From assembly GCA_021203205.1 (NCBI GenBank), contig JAJQBQ010000009.1, positions 50,975 through 88,108 on the forward strand: a stretch of DNA of 37,134 bases. Direction: 5' to 3'. The notes under the pieces were generated by a model. That model was given only the letters and a program-made list of their open reading frames with translations. It had not been told where the DNA came from and searched no databases. Every line of letters starts with the position of its first letter. Within the stretch, counting starts at the first letter, position 1. A program made the translations under genes and the position numbers. This DNA is from Lachnospiraceae bacterium. Lineage in GTDB: Bacteria; Bacillota; Clostridia; Lachnospirales; Lachnospiraceae. Of this stretch, positions 13,332 to 24,258 are shown in pieces.

Positions 13332-13360
13332 TTGAAATTGTAAGGAATTTACAATATAAT
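13332..13360 (+). promoter_or_regulatory. tuf promoter with internal inverted repeat
   Basis: TTGAAA (13332-13337) and TATAAT (13355-13360) have a 17-base spacer. ATTGTAA (13337-13343) and TTACAAT (13349-13355) form a perfect 7-bp inverted repeat around five bases, filling the space between the two promoter boxes. The leader to the tuf start is about 75 bases. The promoter would let tuf be expressed apart from fusA. Confidence 0.75.
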
Positions 13361-13439
13361 GCATGTCAGCTGTGTTATTGCCCGCGAGGGCGACGGCGGG
13401 CAAAAACTTATATCATTTTCAAGGAGGATTTTTAAGGAC

Positions 13440-14633
13440 ATGGCAAAAGCAAAGTTTGAGAGAACCAAACCGCATTGCAATATCGGTACCATCGGCCACG
13501 TAGACCATGGTAAAACCACTTTAACTGCGGCTATCACAAAGACACTGAACCAGAGACTTGGCACCGGCGAGTTCATCGCTTTCGATCAGATCGACAAGGC
13601 TCCGGAAGAGAGAGAGAGAGGTATTACCATCTCCACCGCTCACGTAGAGTATGAGACCGCTAACAGACACTATGCGCACGTTGACTGCCCGGGTCATGCT
13701 GACTATGTAAAGAACATGATCACCGGTGCTGCTCAGATGGACGGCGCTATCCTTGTAGTAGCAGCTACCGATGGCGTTATGGCTCAGACCAAGGAGCATG
13801 TGCTTCTTGCCCGTCAGGTAGGCGTTCCTTACATCGTTGTATTCATGAACAAGTGCGACATGGTAGACGATGAGGAGCTTCTTGAGCTCGTTGACATGGA
13901 CATCAGAGAGCTCTTAAACGAGTACGAATTCCCGGGAGATGACACTCCGATCATCCAGGGTTCCGCACTTCTTGCTCTGGAAGATCCGTCCAGCGAGTGG
14001 GGCGACAAGATCATGGAGCTGATGGATGCGGTAGACGAGTACGTTCCGGATCCGGTTCGTGACACAGACAAGCCGTTCCTTATGCCTGTTGAGGACGTAT
14101 TCACCATCACCGGTCGTGGCACCGTTGCTACCGGCCGTGTAGAGCGTGGTACCCTTCATCTGTCTGAGGAAGTTGAGATCCTTGGTGTATCCGAGGAGGC
14201 TCGCAAGACCGTTGTTACCGGTATTGAGATGTTCCGCAAGCTTCTTGACGAGGCTCGTGCAGGCGACAACATCGGCGTTCTTCTTCGTGGCGTTCAGAGA
14301 ACCGACATCGTTCGCGGTCAGGTTGTCTGCAAGCCGGGTTCTGTAAAGTGCCACAGAAAGTTCACCGGCCAGGTGTACGTTCTGACCAAAGAAGAGGGTG
14401 GCCGTCATACGCCGTTCTTCAACAACTATCGTCCGCAGTTCTATTTCAGAACCACCGACGTTACGGGTGTTTGCAATCTGCCTGAAGGTACCGAGATGTG
14501 CATGCCTGGCGACAATGTTGAGATCACCGTGGAGCTCATCCACCCGATCGCTATGGAGCAGGGCTTAAGCTTCGCTATCCGTGAGGGCGGCAGAACCGTA
14601 GGTTCCGGCAAGGTTGCGAAGGTTATCGAGTAA
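13440..14633 (+). CDS. tuf: Translation elongation factor Tu
   Basis: This 397-residue GTPase delivers aminoacyl-tRNA to the ribosome. The sequence starts [29 protein letters not shown] and contains [20 protein letters not shown] and the C-terminal [18 protein letters not shown] 13440 is chosen over a longer in-frame opening because AAGGAGG is at 13421-13427 and the N-terminus matches the family. Codon choice shifts strongly compared with fusA: GCT, GTT, GTA and CTT are frequent, as expected for one of the most highly expressed genes. It is 165 bases after fusA with its own promoter, and a terminator follows. Confidence 0.99.
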   Translation: MAKAKFERTKPHCNIGTIGHVDHGKTTLTAAITKTLNQRLGTGEFIAFDQIDKAPEERERGITISTAHVEYETANRHYAHVDCPGHADYVKNMITGAAQMDGAILVVAATDGVMAQTKEHVLLARQVGVPYIVVFMNKCDMVDDEELLELVDMDIRELLNEYEFPGDDTPIIQGSALLALEDPSSEWGDKIMELMDAVDEYVPDPVRDTDKPFLMPVEDVFTITGRGTVATGRVERGTLHLSEEVEILGVSEEARKTVVTGIEMFRKLLDEARAGDNIGVLLRGVQRTDIVRGQVVCKPGSVKCHRKFTGQVYVLTKEEGGRHTPFFNNYRPQFYFRTTDVTGVCNLPEGTEMCMPGDNVEITVELIHPIAMEQGLSFAIREGGRTVGSGKVAKVIE

Positions 14634-14750
14634 TTGATGACTGTAAGGAATTGTCTTGAGAAGTGTAGTTTGATTGCATAAATCGGACAGGGTGGCTTAA
14701 GACAGAACCGTTGTGCTTTGCACTTAAAGTATGAAAATATGAATGGAAAT

Positions 14751-14783
14751 TCCCCGGAGGGTTATGCCTTTCGGGGAGTTTTT
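14751..14783 (+). terminator. Rho-independent terminator after tuf
   Basis: TCCCCGGAGGG (14751-14761) pairs with CCTTTCGGGGA (14767-14777) through 11 pairs, including wobbles, around a TTATG loop. GTTTTT follows. It ends the str transcription unit. Confidence 0.88.
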
Positions 14784-14844
14784 GTAAAGTTAAGGTTTCG
14801 TGAATGGCAATAACGCAAGAGGCAGAAATGACAGAAGAAATGAA

Positions 14845-14873
14845 TTGACGAAGATATCGCGATATGTTATTTT
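14845..14873 (+). promoter_or_regulatory. Promoter and palindromic operator of the toxin-antitoxin pair
   Basis: TTGACG (14845-14850) and TATTTT (14868-14873) are 17 bases apart. The spacer contains the perfect 12-base palindrome ATATCGCGATAT (14854-14865). A palindrome between the promoter boxes, just ahead of a small antitoxin-like gene, is the usual layout for autoregulation. The regulator is not proven. Confidence 0.55.
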
Positions 14874-14928
14874 AGCGAATAGCTAAGCCAGGCATGGGGT
14901 TTTTGTGCCCGGGAAGGAGGAAGCAAAT

Positions 14929-15120
14929 ATGCAAAAATCAGATCCGGAATTGTTGAAACAGATTCATGAGGCGTATACTTATTGTAAGGAAGTATTTGAG
15001 CCGAGAAGGCTGCTCATCGAAGAGTCTTTTAATCTGGAAGACGAGGAAGAAGTAGAGTTTTTTGGTGTTGTCAGCAGTTTTTTCCTTCAAAAGAAGCAGG
15101 AAAGTTTGATAAATCAGTAA
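14929..15120 (+). CDS. Small acidic protein, putative antitoxin of the zeta-like toxin
   Basis: This 63-residue acidic, helix-rich protein begins MQKSDPELLKQIHEAYTYC and has a central acidic patch (NLEDEEEVEF). No named family was recognised with confidence. The start is ATG 14929, with GGAAGGAGG at 14912-14920. A longer in-frame opening from 14905 would bury that site. It ends 115 bases before the likely start of a zeta-toxin-like kinase and is preceded by a promoter with a palindrome. Size, charge and position fit an antitoxin that binds and blocks the kinase. It lacks a clear DNA-binding motif, so how the palindrome would be read is open. Confidence 0.6.
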   Translation: MQKSDPELLKQIHEAYTYCKEVFEPRRLLIEESFNLEDEEEVEFFGVVSSFFLQKKQESLINQ

Positions 15121-15235
15121 ACTAATAATGAGAGCAAGAGGTCTTGAAGGTACTTCTGGATTTACAGATTTTGTTTTTGAAGTATCAGGATTTGACTTTC
15201 AATATTATAGATTTGGATTAGGAAGTGTGTCTGAT

Positions 15236-15814
15236 ATGAAAAATGAAATCATAACATATACCTTGTACGCTGGCCCGAATGGGGCCGGGAAGACAACACT
15301 TTATAAAGCAGCATTTGTAGATCCTGGTGAAAAACGAGTAAATTCAGATGAAATCCTGAAGGAAAACGGGGGTGACTGGAAGAATCAAAAAGACCAGTTT
15401 CATGCGATGAAAGAAGCCGCACGAAGAATCAGGACATACATCAATCAAGGGATTTCTTTTAATCAGGAAACAACGCTTGCCGGGAAAAGTATCTTTGGAA
15501 TGATCAGGAAAGCAAGAGAATGTGGCTATACAATTAATCTGTATTATATTGGCCTGGCGGATGAGAATCTGGCGGTCCGACGTGTAATGGAACGTGAAAG
15601 AAATGGTGGACATGGGATTCCAGAAGAGGACATAAGACGCAGATATAGATCATCAATGGAAAATCTCAATAAAATTATTCCATTATGTGATAACATAGAA
15701 ATTTATGATAATACAATAAAATTTTACGAAGTAGCCAAAAAAATAAATGGGATATGGATGAAATTTGATGAACACTGTATGTGGCTTAGCAAGAATGTGC
15801 AGTTTGATTCATGA
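15236..15814 (+). CDS. Zeta-toxin-like P-loop kinase
   Basis: Zeta/PezT toxins phosphorylate UDP-N-acetylglucosamine precursors and block wall synthesis. That substrate is inferred here. The Walker A motif is GPNGAGKTT (residues 13-21). D38 in VNSDEIL matches the catalytic or substrate-binding aspartate of the family, and ETTLAGKS and the lid segment GGHGIPEEDIRRRY follow. The protein is 192 residues from ATG 15236, which has a weak AGGAAG site upstream. An in-frame ATG at 15128 would add 36 residues that do not resemble the family and lack a ribosome binding site. The gene is AT-richer than its neighbours and lies between tuf and ligA, suggesting acquisition with the preceding small gene. 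Confidence 0.78.
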   Translation: MKNEIITYTLYAGPNGAGKTTLYKAAFVDPGEKRVNSDEILKENGGDWKNQKDQFHAMKEAARRIRTYINQGISFNQETTLAGKSIFGMIRKARECGYTINLYYIGLADENLAVRRVMERERNGGHGIPEEDIRRRYRSSMENLNKIIPLCDNIEIYDNTIKFYEVAKKINGIWMKFDEHCMWLSKNVQFDS

Positions 15815-15907
15815 TTATAGAAAGGAAACAGATAGAATCTATAATGTACGATATATATGACGATTGGTGCGTAAGACAGATGACTGTAAACGGATTAGTT
15901 GGTGTAA

Positions 15908-18109
<2,202 letters not shown>

Positions 18110-18190
18110 GCAATCTTTTATTGAATGGATGGCTGAGAAGAGCGTGATGTCAGATTATGCCGTCATTTTTGGTGTATGAGATAATTTGGT

Positions 18191-18221
18191 GTGACAACTA
18201 GGAAAAACGTTATATTATAAT
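18191..18221 (+). promoter_or_regulatory. Possible promoter upstream of mutY
   Basis: A perfect TATAAT (18216-18221) is preceded at a wide spacing (18-19 bases) by GTGACA/TGACAA (18191-18197). The leader to the mutY start would be about 140 bases. The -10 box is good; the -35 box is uncertain. Confidence 0.4.
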
Positions 18222-18365
18222 TTGTATGGATGCTGTTTGATGATACAGGTGAGGTTCTGAATTGATACAGTATGAACAAAACAGAAAACAGAGAAATATT
18301 TGTTTGATTACAGCATTAGAATAGATACTGAAAAATAAGTGTAATTGCTGATTGGAAAAATTGAA

Positions 18366-19529
18366 ATGAGTAAAATCGAGGATAATAATTTCTGGCAGGA
18401 ATTCGCGGAAATCCTCCTGTACTGGTTCGACGGCAACCGCCGCATCCTCCCCTGGCGTGAGAACCCGACGCCCTACCGGGTGTGGGTCTCCGAAATCATG
18501 CTCCAGCAGACGAGGGTCGAGGCGGTGAAGCTCTATTATGACCGGTTTCTGGCAGAACTGCCGGACATCGGGGCGCTGGCACAGGCGAAAGAAGAGAAGC
18601 TGTTAAAGCTCTGGGAGGGGCTCGGTTATTACAACCGGGTAAAAAACATGCAGCAGGCTGCGCAGACGGTTATGCTGCGTTATGGCGGAAAACTTCCGGA
18701 GGACTACGAGACGCTGATCGAGCTGAAAGGGATCGGTTCTTACACGGCAGGCGCGATCTCGTCCATCGCTTACGGTCGAAAGGTACCGGCAGTGGATGGA
18801 AATGTGCTCCGCGTCATGACAAGGAATCTGGAATATGACGGTGACATCTTAAAAGACAACACGAAGAAATATTTCTTTCGTCTGCTGAAAGAACACATGC
18901 CGTCGGATCGCCCGGGTGATTTTAACCAAGCGCTGATGGAACTGGGGGCCCTCGTATGTGTCCCGAACGGGAAACCGCTGTGTAACGACTGCCCGCTCTA
19001 CGGCACCTGCCTGGCCAGACGGAACGGCACGATGGAGGAATATCCCGTGAAGTCGGGGAAAAAGCCCCGCAGGATCGTGAACATGACGGTGTATCACATC
19101 ACGGACGCGGAGGGAAGGCTTCTCATTCGCAGGCGCACCGCACCGGGGCTGCTGTCAGGGATGTGGGAACTGCCGAATATGGAGCAGGGAGCGGAGCCGG
19201 GTGAGAAACTGAATGTGCGGTCGGTACAGGAAATGGAAGATAAAATGAACGTGCAAACAGGGCAGAAAACGGAAGAAAAAGTAAGGATAATGAGTACTCC
19301 GGAAGATTCGGAAGCAGACGAGATTATCATAAAACAAATAGTGAAAGGAAAACACATTTTCAGCCACGTTGAGTGGCACATGGTGTGTGTAAAAATGCAA
19401 ATGACAAGCAAAATCGGGAGTTTGCGAAAAGAAGTTGAGCAGAACTTCCCTGGCGAACTGGTGTGGGCCTCCGAAGAAGAACTGAGGGAGAAGTATGCGT
19501 TGCCGACGGCGTTTTCTATGTGGGTGTGA
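18366..19529 (+). CDS. mutY: Adenine DNA glycosylase
   Basis: MutY removes adenine mispaired with 8-oxoguanine. The helix-hairpin-helix LKGIGSYTAGAIS is followed by the catalytic aspartate D144 in PAVDGNV. An iron-sulfur ligand set C198-x7-C206-x2-C209-x5-C215 is present; the first spacing is one residue more than the classical x6 of E. coli. The C-terminal NUDIX-like 8-oxoguanine recognition domain contains the diagnostic FSH loop (332-334). Between GMWELPN and this loop lies a Glu/Lys/Gln-rich, low-complexity insertion (about residues 282-322). ATG 18366 (387 aa) is preferred to an in-frame TTG at 18345. The ribosome binding site is weak in either case. Confidence 0.95.
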   Translation: MSKIEDNNFWQEFAEILLYWFDGNRRILPWRENPTPYRVWVSEIMLQQTRVEAVKLYYDRFLAELPDIGALAQAKEEKLLKLWEGLGYYNRVKNMQQAAQTVMLRYGGKLPEDYETLIELKGIGSYTAGAISSIAYGRKVPAVDGNVLRVMTRNLEYDGDILKDNTKKYFFRLLKEHMPSDRPGDFNQALMELGALVCVPNGKPLCNDCPLYGTCLARRNGTMEEYPVKSGKKPRRIVNMTVYHITDAEGRLLIRRRTAPGLLSGMWELPNMEQGAEPGEKLNVRSVQEMEDKMNVQTGQKTEEKVRIMSTPEDSEADEIIIKQIVKGKHIFSHVEWHMVCVKMQMTSKIGSLRKEVEQNFPGELVWASEEELREKYALPTAFSMWV

Positions 19530-19560
19530 GCACTATACAGGCTGGCACAAAACTACGAGG

Positions 19561-19656
19561 TTCGAACAAGATTTTAAACAAGATTTTGAACAAGATTTTG
19601 AACAAGGTTCGAATAAGGTTTGAACAAGGTTTCGAATAAGATTATGAACAAGATTA
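19561..19656 (+). repeat. 11-13-base minisatellite after mutY
   Basis: About eight imperfect tandem copies of a TTTGAACAAGAT-like unit follow mutY by 31 bases. Copies vary between GAACAAGAT, GAACAAGG and GAATAAGG, and lengths range from 11 to 13 bases. One frame reads FEQDFKQDFEQDFEQ before a stop, but no start or ribosome site supports translation. Confidence 0.8.
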
Positions 19657-19683
19657 AGCACGGAATGGAAAAAGGAGAGAAAT

Positions 19684-19804
19684 ATGGCACAGGATTACGG
19701 TTTTACAAAAAAGGACTGGGCGCTTTTCAGGGAAAAGGCTCCCGACTGAATTCAGTGACGAACTGAGGGACAGGGTGAAGTTTATCATGGATATATGGAA
19801 GTAA
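19684..19804 (+). pseudogene. Internally deleted remnant of a small gene
   Basis: An ATG at 19684, with AAAGGAGAG upstream, opens MAQDYGFTKKDWALFREKAPD before a TGA at 19747. One base over, starting at 19748, the next frame reads EFSDELRDRVKFIMDIWK and stops at 19802. From memory, small multicopy Lachnospiraceae proteins of about 110 residues start with a similar GFTKKDWxLFR segment and end with a similar FSDEL segment. This would then be the two ends joined by a deletion of the middle with a frame shift. The good ribosome site argues that the gene was once real. The family match is from recall, not a search. Confidence 0.42.
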
Positions 19805-19815
19805 CGGAGGGAAAA

Positions 19816-20694
19816 ATGTCAAAGCAAGAAGTACAAAGCGAGGGGCAAATGCCAAAGCAGGGGATACAAAACGAAGCAGAAATATCAAAAGTGAAATCAC
19901 ATAGTAGGATATCAAAGAAAAAGGAATTCACTCTTCCACCCAATTTCGCCCTGCGAACCGGCCTGATGTGCATCGGGATCCTGCTCATGGGCCTGATGCT
20001 TTCGGTTCTCATGAAGCTGAATCTGGGCACGGACCCGTATTCCTGCTTTGTGAAAGGCTTTTCCGGTCAGGTCGGCATCAGCTACGGCAACGCGCAGCTT
20101 TTGGTGCAGCTGGTGCTGTTTGTATTCGTAGTGCTGTTTGCGAGAAATTTGATTGGCATCGGCATGATCGCGAATATGGTCTTTCTGGGCTATATCACGG
20201 ATTTTGGTACATACGTGCTGGATCGCTTCGTGGCGGAATCGGCGTGGGAGATCGCTGCGGTGCGCTACGGGTTGCTGATCCCTGCGCTTGCCGTATTTAT
20301 CTTCGGCGCGGCGCTGTATATGGCGGTGGATCTGGGCATGTCGCCCTATGACGGGATGCCGTTTCTGATTACGGATTTTCTGAATTTTCTGCTGAAAAAA
20401 CAGGATGAAGCGGGTCGCAGGGTGGATTTGAAGGATACGCAGTCAAAGGGGGATGGCAAGTTGTCCCAGACAGGGGCGACGGGCCAGGAAGAAATATCTG
20501 TTGAAAAAAGAAAGAATCGCGAAGTCCCCTTCCGTGTGGTGCGCATGGTGTGGGATTTTACCTTTATGACGCTGGGCTATTTTCTGGGTGGTATTTTTGG
20601 CGCGGTGACAGTGCTGCAGATGCTGTTTCTGGGAACGGCCATTTCCTGGGTGCGGAAGAAGATTGAGCCGCTGCTGGAGGAGAAGACTGCATAG
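19816..20694 (+). CDS. YczE/YitT-like multi-pass membrane protein
   Basis: This 292-residue integral membrane protein of unproven function resembles the YczE family. Hydrophobic segments run from about residue 40. The first carries GLMCIGILLMGLMLS followed by LNLGTDPYS, which resembles the family signature. Its repeat appears later as MAVDLGMSPYDGMP. A hydrophilic insertion of about 45 residues (around 197-242) separates the last helices. The N-terminus is a charged Gln/Lys/Glu-rich tail with imperfect SKQEVQSEGQ/PKQGIQNEAE repeats. ATG 19816 is chosen over ATG 19795 because GGAGG lies at 19806-19810. It follows the gene remnant directly. Confidence 0.7.
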   Translation: MSKQEVQSEGQMPKQGIQNEAEISKVKSHSRISKKKEFTLPPNFALRTGLMCIGILLMGLMLSVLMKLNLGTDPYSCFVKGFSGQVGISYGNAQLLVQLVLFVFVVLFARNLIGIGMIANMVFLGYITDFGTYVLDRFVAESAWEIAAVRYGLLIPALAVFIFGAALYMAVDLGMSPYDGMPFLITDFLNFLLKKQDEAGRRVDLKDTQSKGDGKLSQTGATGQEEISVEKRKNREVPFRVVRMVWDFTFMTLGYFLGGIFGAVTVLQMLFLGTAISWVRKKIEPLLEEKTA

Positions 20695-20892
20695 AAGACT
20701 GTATAAAAGAAAAGATTGCCAGGGAATCTTATAAGCGAATCATTATCATCAGGAATTTGGAACAGTACGGATCACAGTATTTTAACGGACAAGAGGTATG
20801 ATGACACCAGGGCCAGAATATTATCGAGAGCAGGAAGAGACTCTACATAAAAAAGTAAGGTTTCGGGGACACTTAAGATAACACATAAAAAA

Positions 20893-20905
20893 TTGTTAAT
20901 AACAA
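20893..20905. promoter_or_regulatory. Perfect inverted repeat, possible operator
   Basis: TTGTTA and TAACAA flank a single central A. The site lies 56 bases upstream of the putative -35 box of the alcohol dehydrogenase promoter. A role as a regulator site is inference from position and symmetry. Confidence 0.35.
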
Positions 20906-20960
20906 ACTCTCATGCCCTTATTCGTCCGGCCGAATGACAGACTTTTATGGTAAAATGGGG

Positions 20961-20989
20961 TTGTTTTGATATTCAAAAAAGAGTAGAAT
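20961..20989 (+). promoter_or_regulatory. Possible promoter of the dehydrogenase genes
   Basis: TTGTTT (20961-20966) and TAGAAT (20984-20989) are 17 bases apart. It would give a leader of roughly 185 bases to the ATG at 21181. Confidence 0.4.
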
Positions 20990-21180
20990 TATCCGTGGCT
21001 TGATGTTTAAGAATATCAGCAATTTAATCTGATAATAACAGCGATATTGTGTAAAAAGCGAGTGCGTCGATGGCGTGGTGAGAGATTTACCGGAGAGTCT
21101 GTTTACGGAAACTCCGAAGAAACAAATTTTTCGAGATTTCTCTGCTGTTTTGACGTCTGCACTCTGAAACGAGGTAAAAC

Positions 21181-22386
21181 ATGTTTATTTTAAGAAAACT
21201 TTACTGCCGCACCTTCCAGACAGCCTTCCGCATCGCGCTGCCGGTGCTGCCCTACCGCAATCCGAAGGTGGTGGATTCCACCACGAAAATTCCATCCATC
21301 CTGCGGAAACGCCACGTGGATTCCGTCATGATCGTGACGGACGCGGGCGTACACGGGCTGGGGCTGATCGAGCCGTTAAAAAGAGCTCTTACAAAGTGCG
21401 ACATTACTTACTGCGTGTATGACAGGACGGTGCCGAATCCGACCATCGAAAATGTGGAGGAAGCCCGGAAGATGTACTTAAAGCACGACGCACAGGCTCT
21501 CATCGCCTTCGGCGGAGGATCGGCCATGGACTGCGCGAAGGCCTGCGGCGCGAGGATCGCGAGGCCGAAAAAGAGTCTGAACGAGATGGGCGGCATCTTA
21601 AAGGTAATGCGGCCCATCCCGCTGCTGATCGCCGTGCCGACGACAGCCGGGATGGGCAGTGAGACGACGCTGGCGGCGGTCATCAAAGACCCTGCGACGA
21701 ATCATAAGTATGCGATCAACGACTTCCCGCTGATCCCGCGCTATGCGGTGCTGGACTACCGCGTGACCATGGGGCTGCCGAAGAGCATCACGGCCACCAC
21801 TGGCATGGATGCACTGACCCACGCGGTGGAGGCGTACATCGGGCGGTCAACCACGGCCGAGACGCGGGCGCTGGCCGAGGAGGCTGTGCGGCTGATCTCG
21901 CAGTATTTAAAGCGGGCGTATGATGATGGCAGTGACCGGGAGGCCAGGGAGGGGATGCTCCGCGCGGCCTTCTGCGCGGGCGAGGCATTTTCCAAATCTT
22001 ATGTGGGCTACATCCACGCGGTGGCGCATGCCGTCGGTGGCAGGTACGGCACGCCACACGGGCTGGCGAACGCAGTGATTTTGCCGATCGTCCTGCGCAT
22101 GTACGGTGAAGCATGTGAGGCAAAGCTGGCAAAACTGGCGAAGATCGCCGGGGTCGCCCGGGATTGCAACACAGACGAGGAGGCGGCGGAACTGTTCATC
22201 AGCTGGATCGAGGAGATGAATGCTTCCATGGACATTCCGGATCATCTTGAGGAGATCCGCGAGGAGGATATCCCCGCGATGGCGCGGTATGCCGACAAGG
22301 AGGGCAATCCGCTCTACCCGGTGCCGGTGCTGATGGATCGGGAAGAGCTGGAAGAGATCTTCTTTGCGGTGAAGGGGGAAGAGTAA
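21181..22386 (+). CDS. Iron-containing alcohol dehydrogenase
   Basis: This 401-residue group III dehydrogenase interconverts alcohols and aldehydes with NAD(P)H in the cytoplasm. The nucleotide-binding GGGS motif is at residues 111-114, followed by the family's conserved Asp. Predicted metal ligands are D210 and H214 (in GMDALTHAVEAY), H279 and H293 (TPHGLAN). The 14-residue gap between the last two matches characterised members such as FucO. The start ATG has GAGGT upstream. The specific alcohol cannot be read from sequence. An aldehyde dehydrogenase follows 239 bases later, so the pair may handle one aldehyde in both directions. Confidence 0.9.
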   Translation: MFILRKLYCRTFQTAFRIALPVLPYRNPKVVDSTTKIPSILRKRHVDSVMIVTDAGVHGLGLIEPLKRALTKCDITYCVYDRTVPNPTIENVEEARKMYLKHDAQALIAFGGGSAMDCAKACGARIARPKKSLNEMGGILKVMRPIPLLIAVPTTAGMGSETTLAAVIKDPATNHKYAINDFPLIPRYAVLDYRVTMGLPKSITATTGMDALTHAVEAYIGRSTTAETRALAEEAVRLISQYLKRAYDDGSDREAREGMLRAAFCAGEAFSKSYVGYIHAVAHAVGGRYGTPHGLANAVILPIVLRMYGEACEAKLAKLAKIAGVARDCNTDEEAAELFISWIEEMNASMDIPDHLEEIREEDIPAMARYADKEGNPLYPVPVLMDREELEEIFFAVKGEE

Positions 22387-22625
22387 GCGACTGATTTGCC
22401 GGAAGCTGCCGGAAAACTTATTCGGTTCGAAAATTATTTTTGGATTGGAATATCAGTGTATGTATGAAGTATGGAAGAAATGCCCAACGAAATTGACACC
22501 AAACATGGCGACGGAAACCGCAGCGACAATGCATGACGTAAGGAAGAAATATTCGACAGACTCGACAGAGAAAAGGAACTGAAAAAGTAACTGTTGGGAT
22601 GTGAAGGAAGGGAGCAGCAAATACC

Positions 22626-23996
22626 ATGGATATAGAAAACCTTGTTGAAAAACAGCGCATATATTTCGCCACCGGCCGGACGCACCGCGTGGATGTGCGC
22701 ATCAGGGCGCTCGAGCGCCTGGAACTGTCGATTCTGGATCACGAGAAAGAGCTGAGTGAAGCTTTAAAGAGCGATCTGGGCAAATCCCGCTCGGAGTCTT
22801 ACATGTGCGAGATTGGGCTCACGCTTTCGGAGTTGCGCTACTTAAAGAGGCATTTAAAGCTCTGGGCCATGGACAAGGTGGTGCCGACGCCGCTCTCACA
22901 GTTTCCGGGTATGAGCTTTGTCACAAAAGAGCCCTACGGGGTCACGCTCATCATGTCCCCGTGGAATTACCCGGTGCTGCTGACGCTGGAACCTCTGGCG
23001 GGGGCCATCGCCGCAGGCAACTGCTGCGTGGTGAAGCCGTCAGCCTATTCGCCGGCAACCTCTGCGGTTATGGCGAAGATCATCGATGACGTGTTTCTGC
23101 CGGAGTACGTGGCGGTGGTGGAAGGCGGAAGAAAAGAGAACAGCCAGCTACTGGATCAGAAATTCGACTATATCTTCTTCACCGGAAGTGTCGCTGTGGG
23201 CAAGCTTGTCATGGAAAAAGCCAGTGCCAATCTGACGCCGGTGACGCTGGAGCTGGGCGGCAAGAGCCCGGTTATCATCGACAGTACCGCGAAGATTCCC
23301 CTGGCGGCCCGCCGTATTGTCTTCGGGAAATATTTAAATCTCGGCCAGACCTGCGTGGCGCCGGACTATGTGCTGGTGTGTGAGGATGTGAAGGAGCAGT
23401 TTCTTGCCTGCCTGAAAAAGGAAATTCGACGCCAGTTCGGCGAACGGCCGCTGGAAAACCCGGACTACGGAAAGATGATCAACGAGAAACACTTTCACCG
23501 GGTGTGCGGGCTGATTCGGCCGGAGAAAATCATCTGCGGCGGCGAGGCTGACCTTGCCACCTTAAAAATCGCCCCGACCGTTTTAAGTGACGTGACGGCG
23601 GATGATGCGGTAATGCAGGAGGAAATCTTCGGTCCGGTGCTGCCGGTCATTTCCGTGAAGTCGGTGGATGAGGCCATTTCCTTCGTAAACGCCCGGCCGC
23701 GTCCGCTGGCGCTATATATCTTCACGGAGGATAAACGCACTGAGCGAAAGGTGCTGGAGAGCACATCCTACGGCGGCGGGTGTATCAATGATGTGGTCAT
23801 CCACCTGGCCACCTCCTATATGGGCTTCGGCGGCGTGGGGAACAGCGGCATGGGCAGTTACCACGGGAAGAAGAGCTTCGAGACATTTACCCATGAGAAG
23901 AGCATTATGAAGAAATATACCTTCATGGATATGCCGCTGCGGTATCAGCCATACTCGAAGATCAAGGATCTTATGGTACGGACATTTGTGAGGTAG
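22626..23996 (+). CDS. Aldehyde dehydrogenase (class 3-like)
   Basis: This 456-residue NAD(P)-dependent dehydrogenase oxidises aldehydes to acids. The general base E209 is in TLELGGKSP and the catalytic cysteine C243 in NLGQTCVAPDYVL. The PWNYP segment and the EEIFGPVLPV motif are also typical. The short length and C-terminal SGMGSYHGKKSFETFTHEKS segment fit the class 3/fatty-aldehyde branch. A purine-rich ribosome site (GGAAGGGAG) lies somewhat far from ATG 22626. The preceding gap (22387-22625) has no gene or clear promoter. Pairing with the iron alcohol dehydrogenase suggests aldehyde detoxification or fermentation. Confidence 0.93.
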   Translation: MDIENLVEKQRIYFATGRTHRVDVRIRALERLELSILDHEKELSEALKSDLGKSRSESYMCEIGLTLSELRYLKRHLKLWAMDKVVPTPLSQFPGMSFVTKEPYGVTLIMSPWNYPVLLTLEPLAGAIAAGNCCVVKPSAYSPATSAVMAKIIDDVFLPEYVAVVEGGRKENSQLLDQKFDYIFFTGSVAVGKLVMEKASANLTPVTLELGGKSPVIIDSTAKIPLAARRIVFGKYLNLGQTCVAPDYVLVCEDVKEQFLACLKKEIRRQFGERPLENPDYGKMINEKHFHRVCGLIRPEKIICGGEADLATLKIAPTVLSDVTADDAVMQEEIFGPVLPVISVKSVDEAISFVNARPRPLALYIFTEDKRTERKVLESTSYGGGCINDVVIHLATSYMGFGGVGNSGMGSYHGKKSFETFTHEKSIMKKYTFMDMPLRYQPYSKIKDLMVRTFVR

Positions 23997-24258
23997 AGGG
24001 TAAACTGGCAAAGGATTTGGCAGGTTTTCTTTCCTCGAAGAAAAAAAGCGAGGAACAGTATGGCAGAAACCGAAGCGAAGAAGGAAAGATTTACCACAGC
24101 GGAGGAAAGCAGTAGAATCGTAGAATTGCGCCTTGAAGACAGCTTTGCGAAAAGAAAAAGACGGGAAAGGCAACGATGCCAGCGTGGCAGGAGTGGCTTA
24201 TAGCCTGCCAGACAGGAAAGAGATGCTAAAAGTTTTAGGGAGTGAGGGGAGGTGCCGG

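Larger units (their letters stand above)
20695..21180 (+). other. 486-base intergenic region with regulatory sites
   Basis: No gene is supported here. It holds a copy of the left end of the dispersed TGACACCAGGG repeat (20802-20815), a perfect inverted repeat TTGTTA-A-TAACAA (20893-20905), a near-palindrome around ATTCGTCCGGCCGAAT at about 20922-20937, and a possible promoter (20961-20989). A hairpin-prone leader with CGGAG/CTCCG arms lies near 21090-21118 before the dehydrogenase gene. Confidence 0.55.

Noticed and set aside
15128-15235. Longer N-terminus for the zeta-like toxin
   Set aside because: There is no ribosome site and no resemblance to the family. The P-loop normally lies close to the N-terminus, as it does from 15236.
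15840-15845. TATAAT upstream of ligA as a promoter
   Set aside because: No acceptable -35 box lies at the right distance, so only the -10-like hexamer can be noted.
24031-24055. TTCCTCG/CGAGGAA hairpin after the aldehyde dehydrogenase as a terminator
   Set aside because: The 11-base loop is A-rich and no T run follows on either strand, so termination is not supported.
24133-24258. Longer N-terminus for the AAA-like protein
   Set aside because: The extra 42 residues are unlike the family, and a strong ribosome site precedes GTG 24259.
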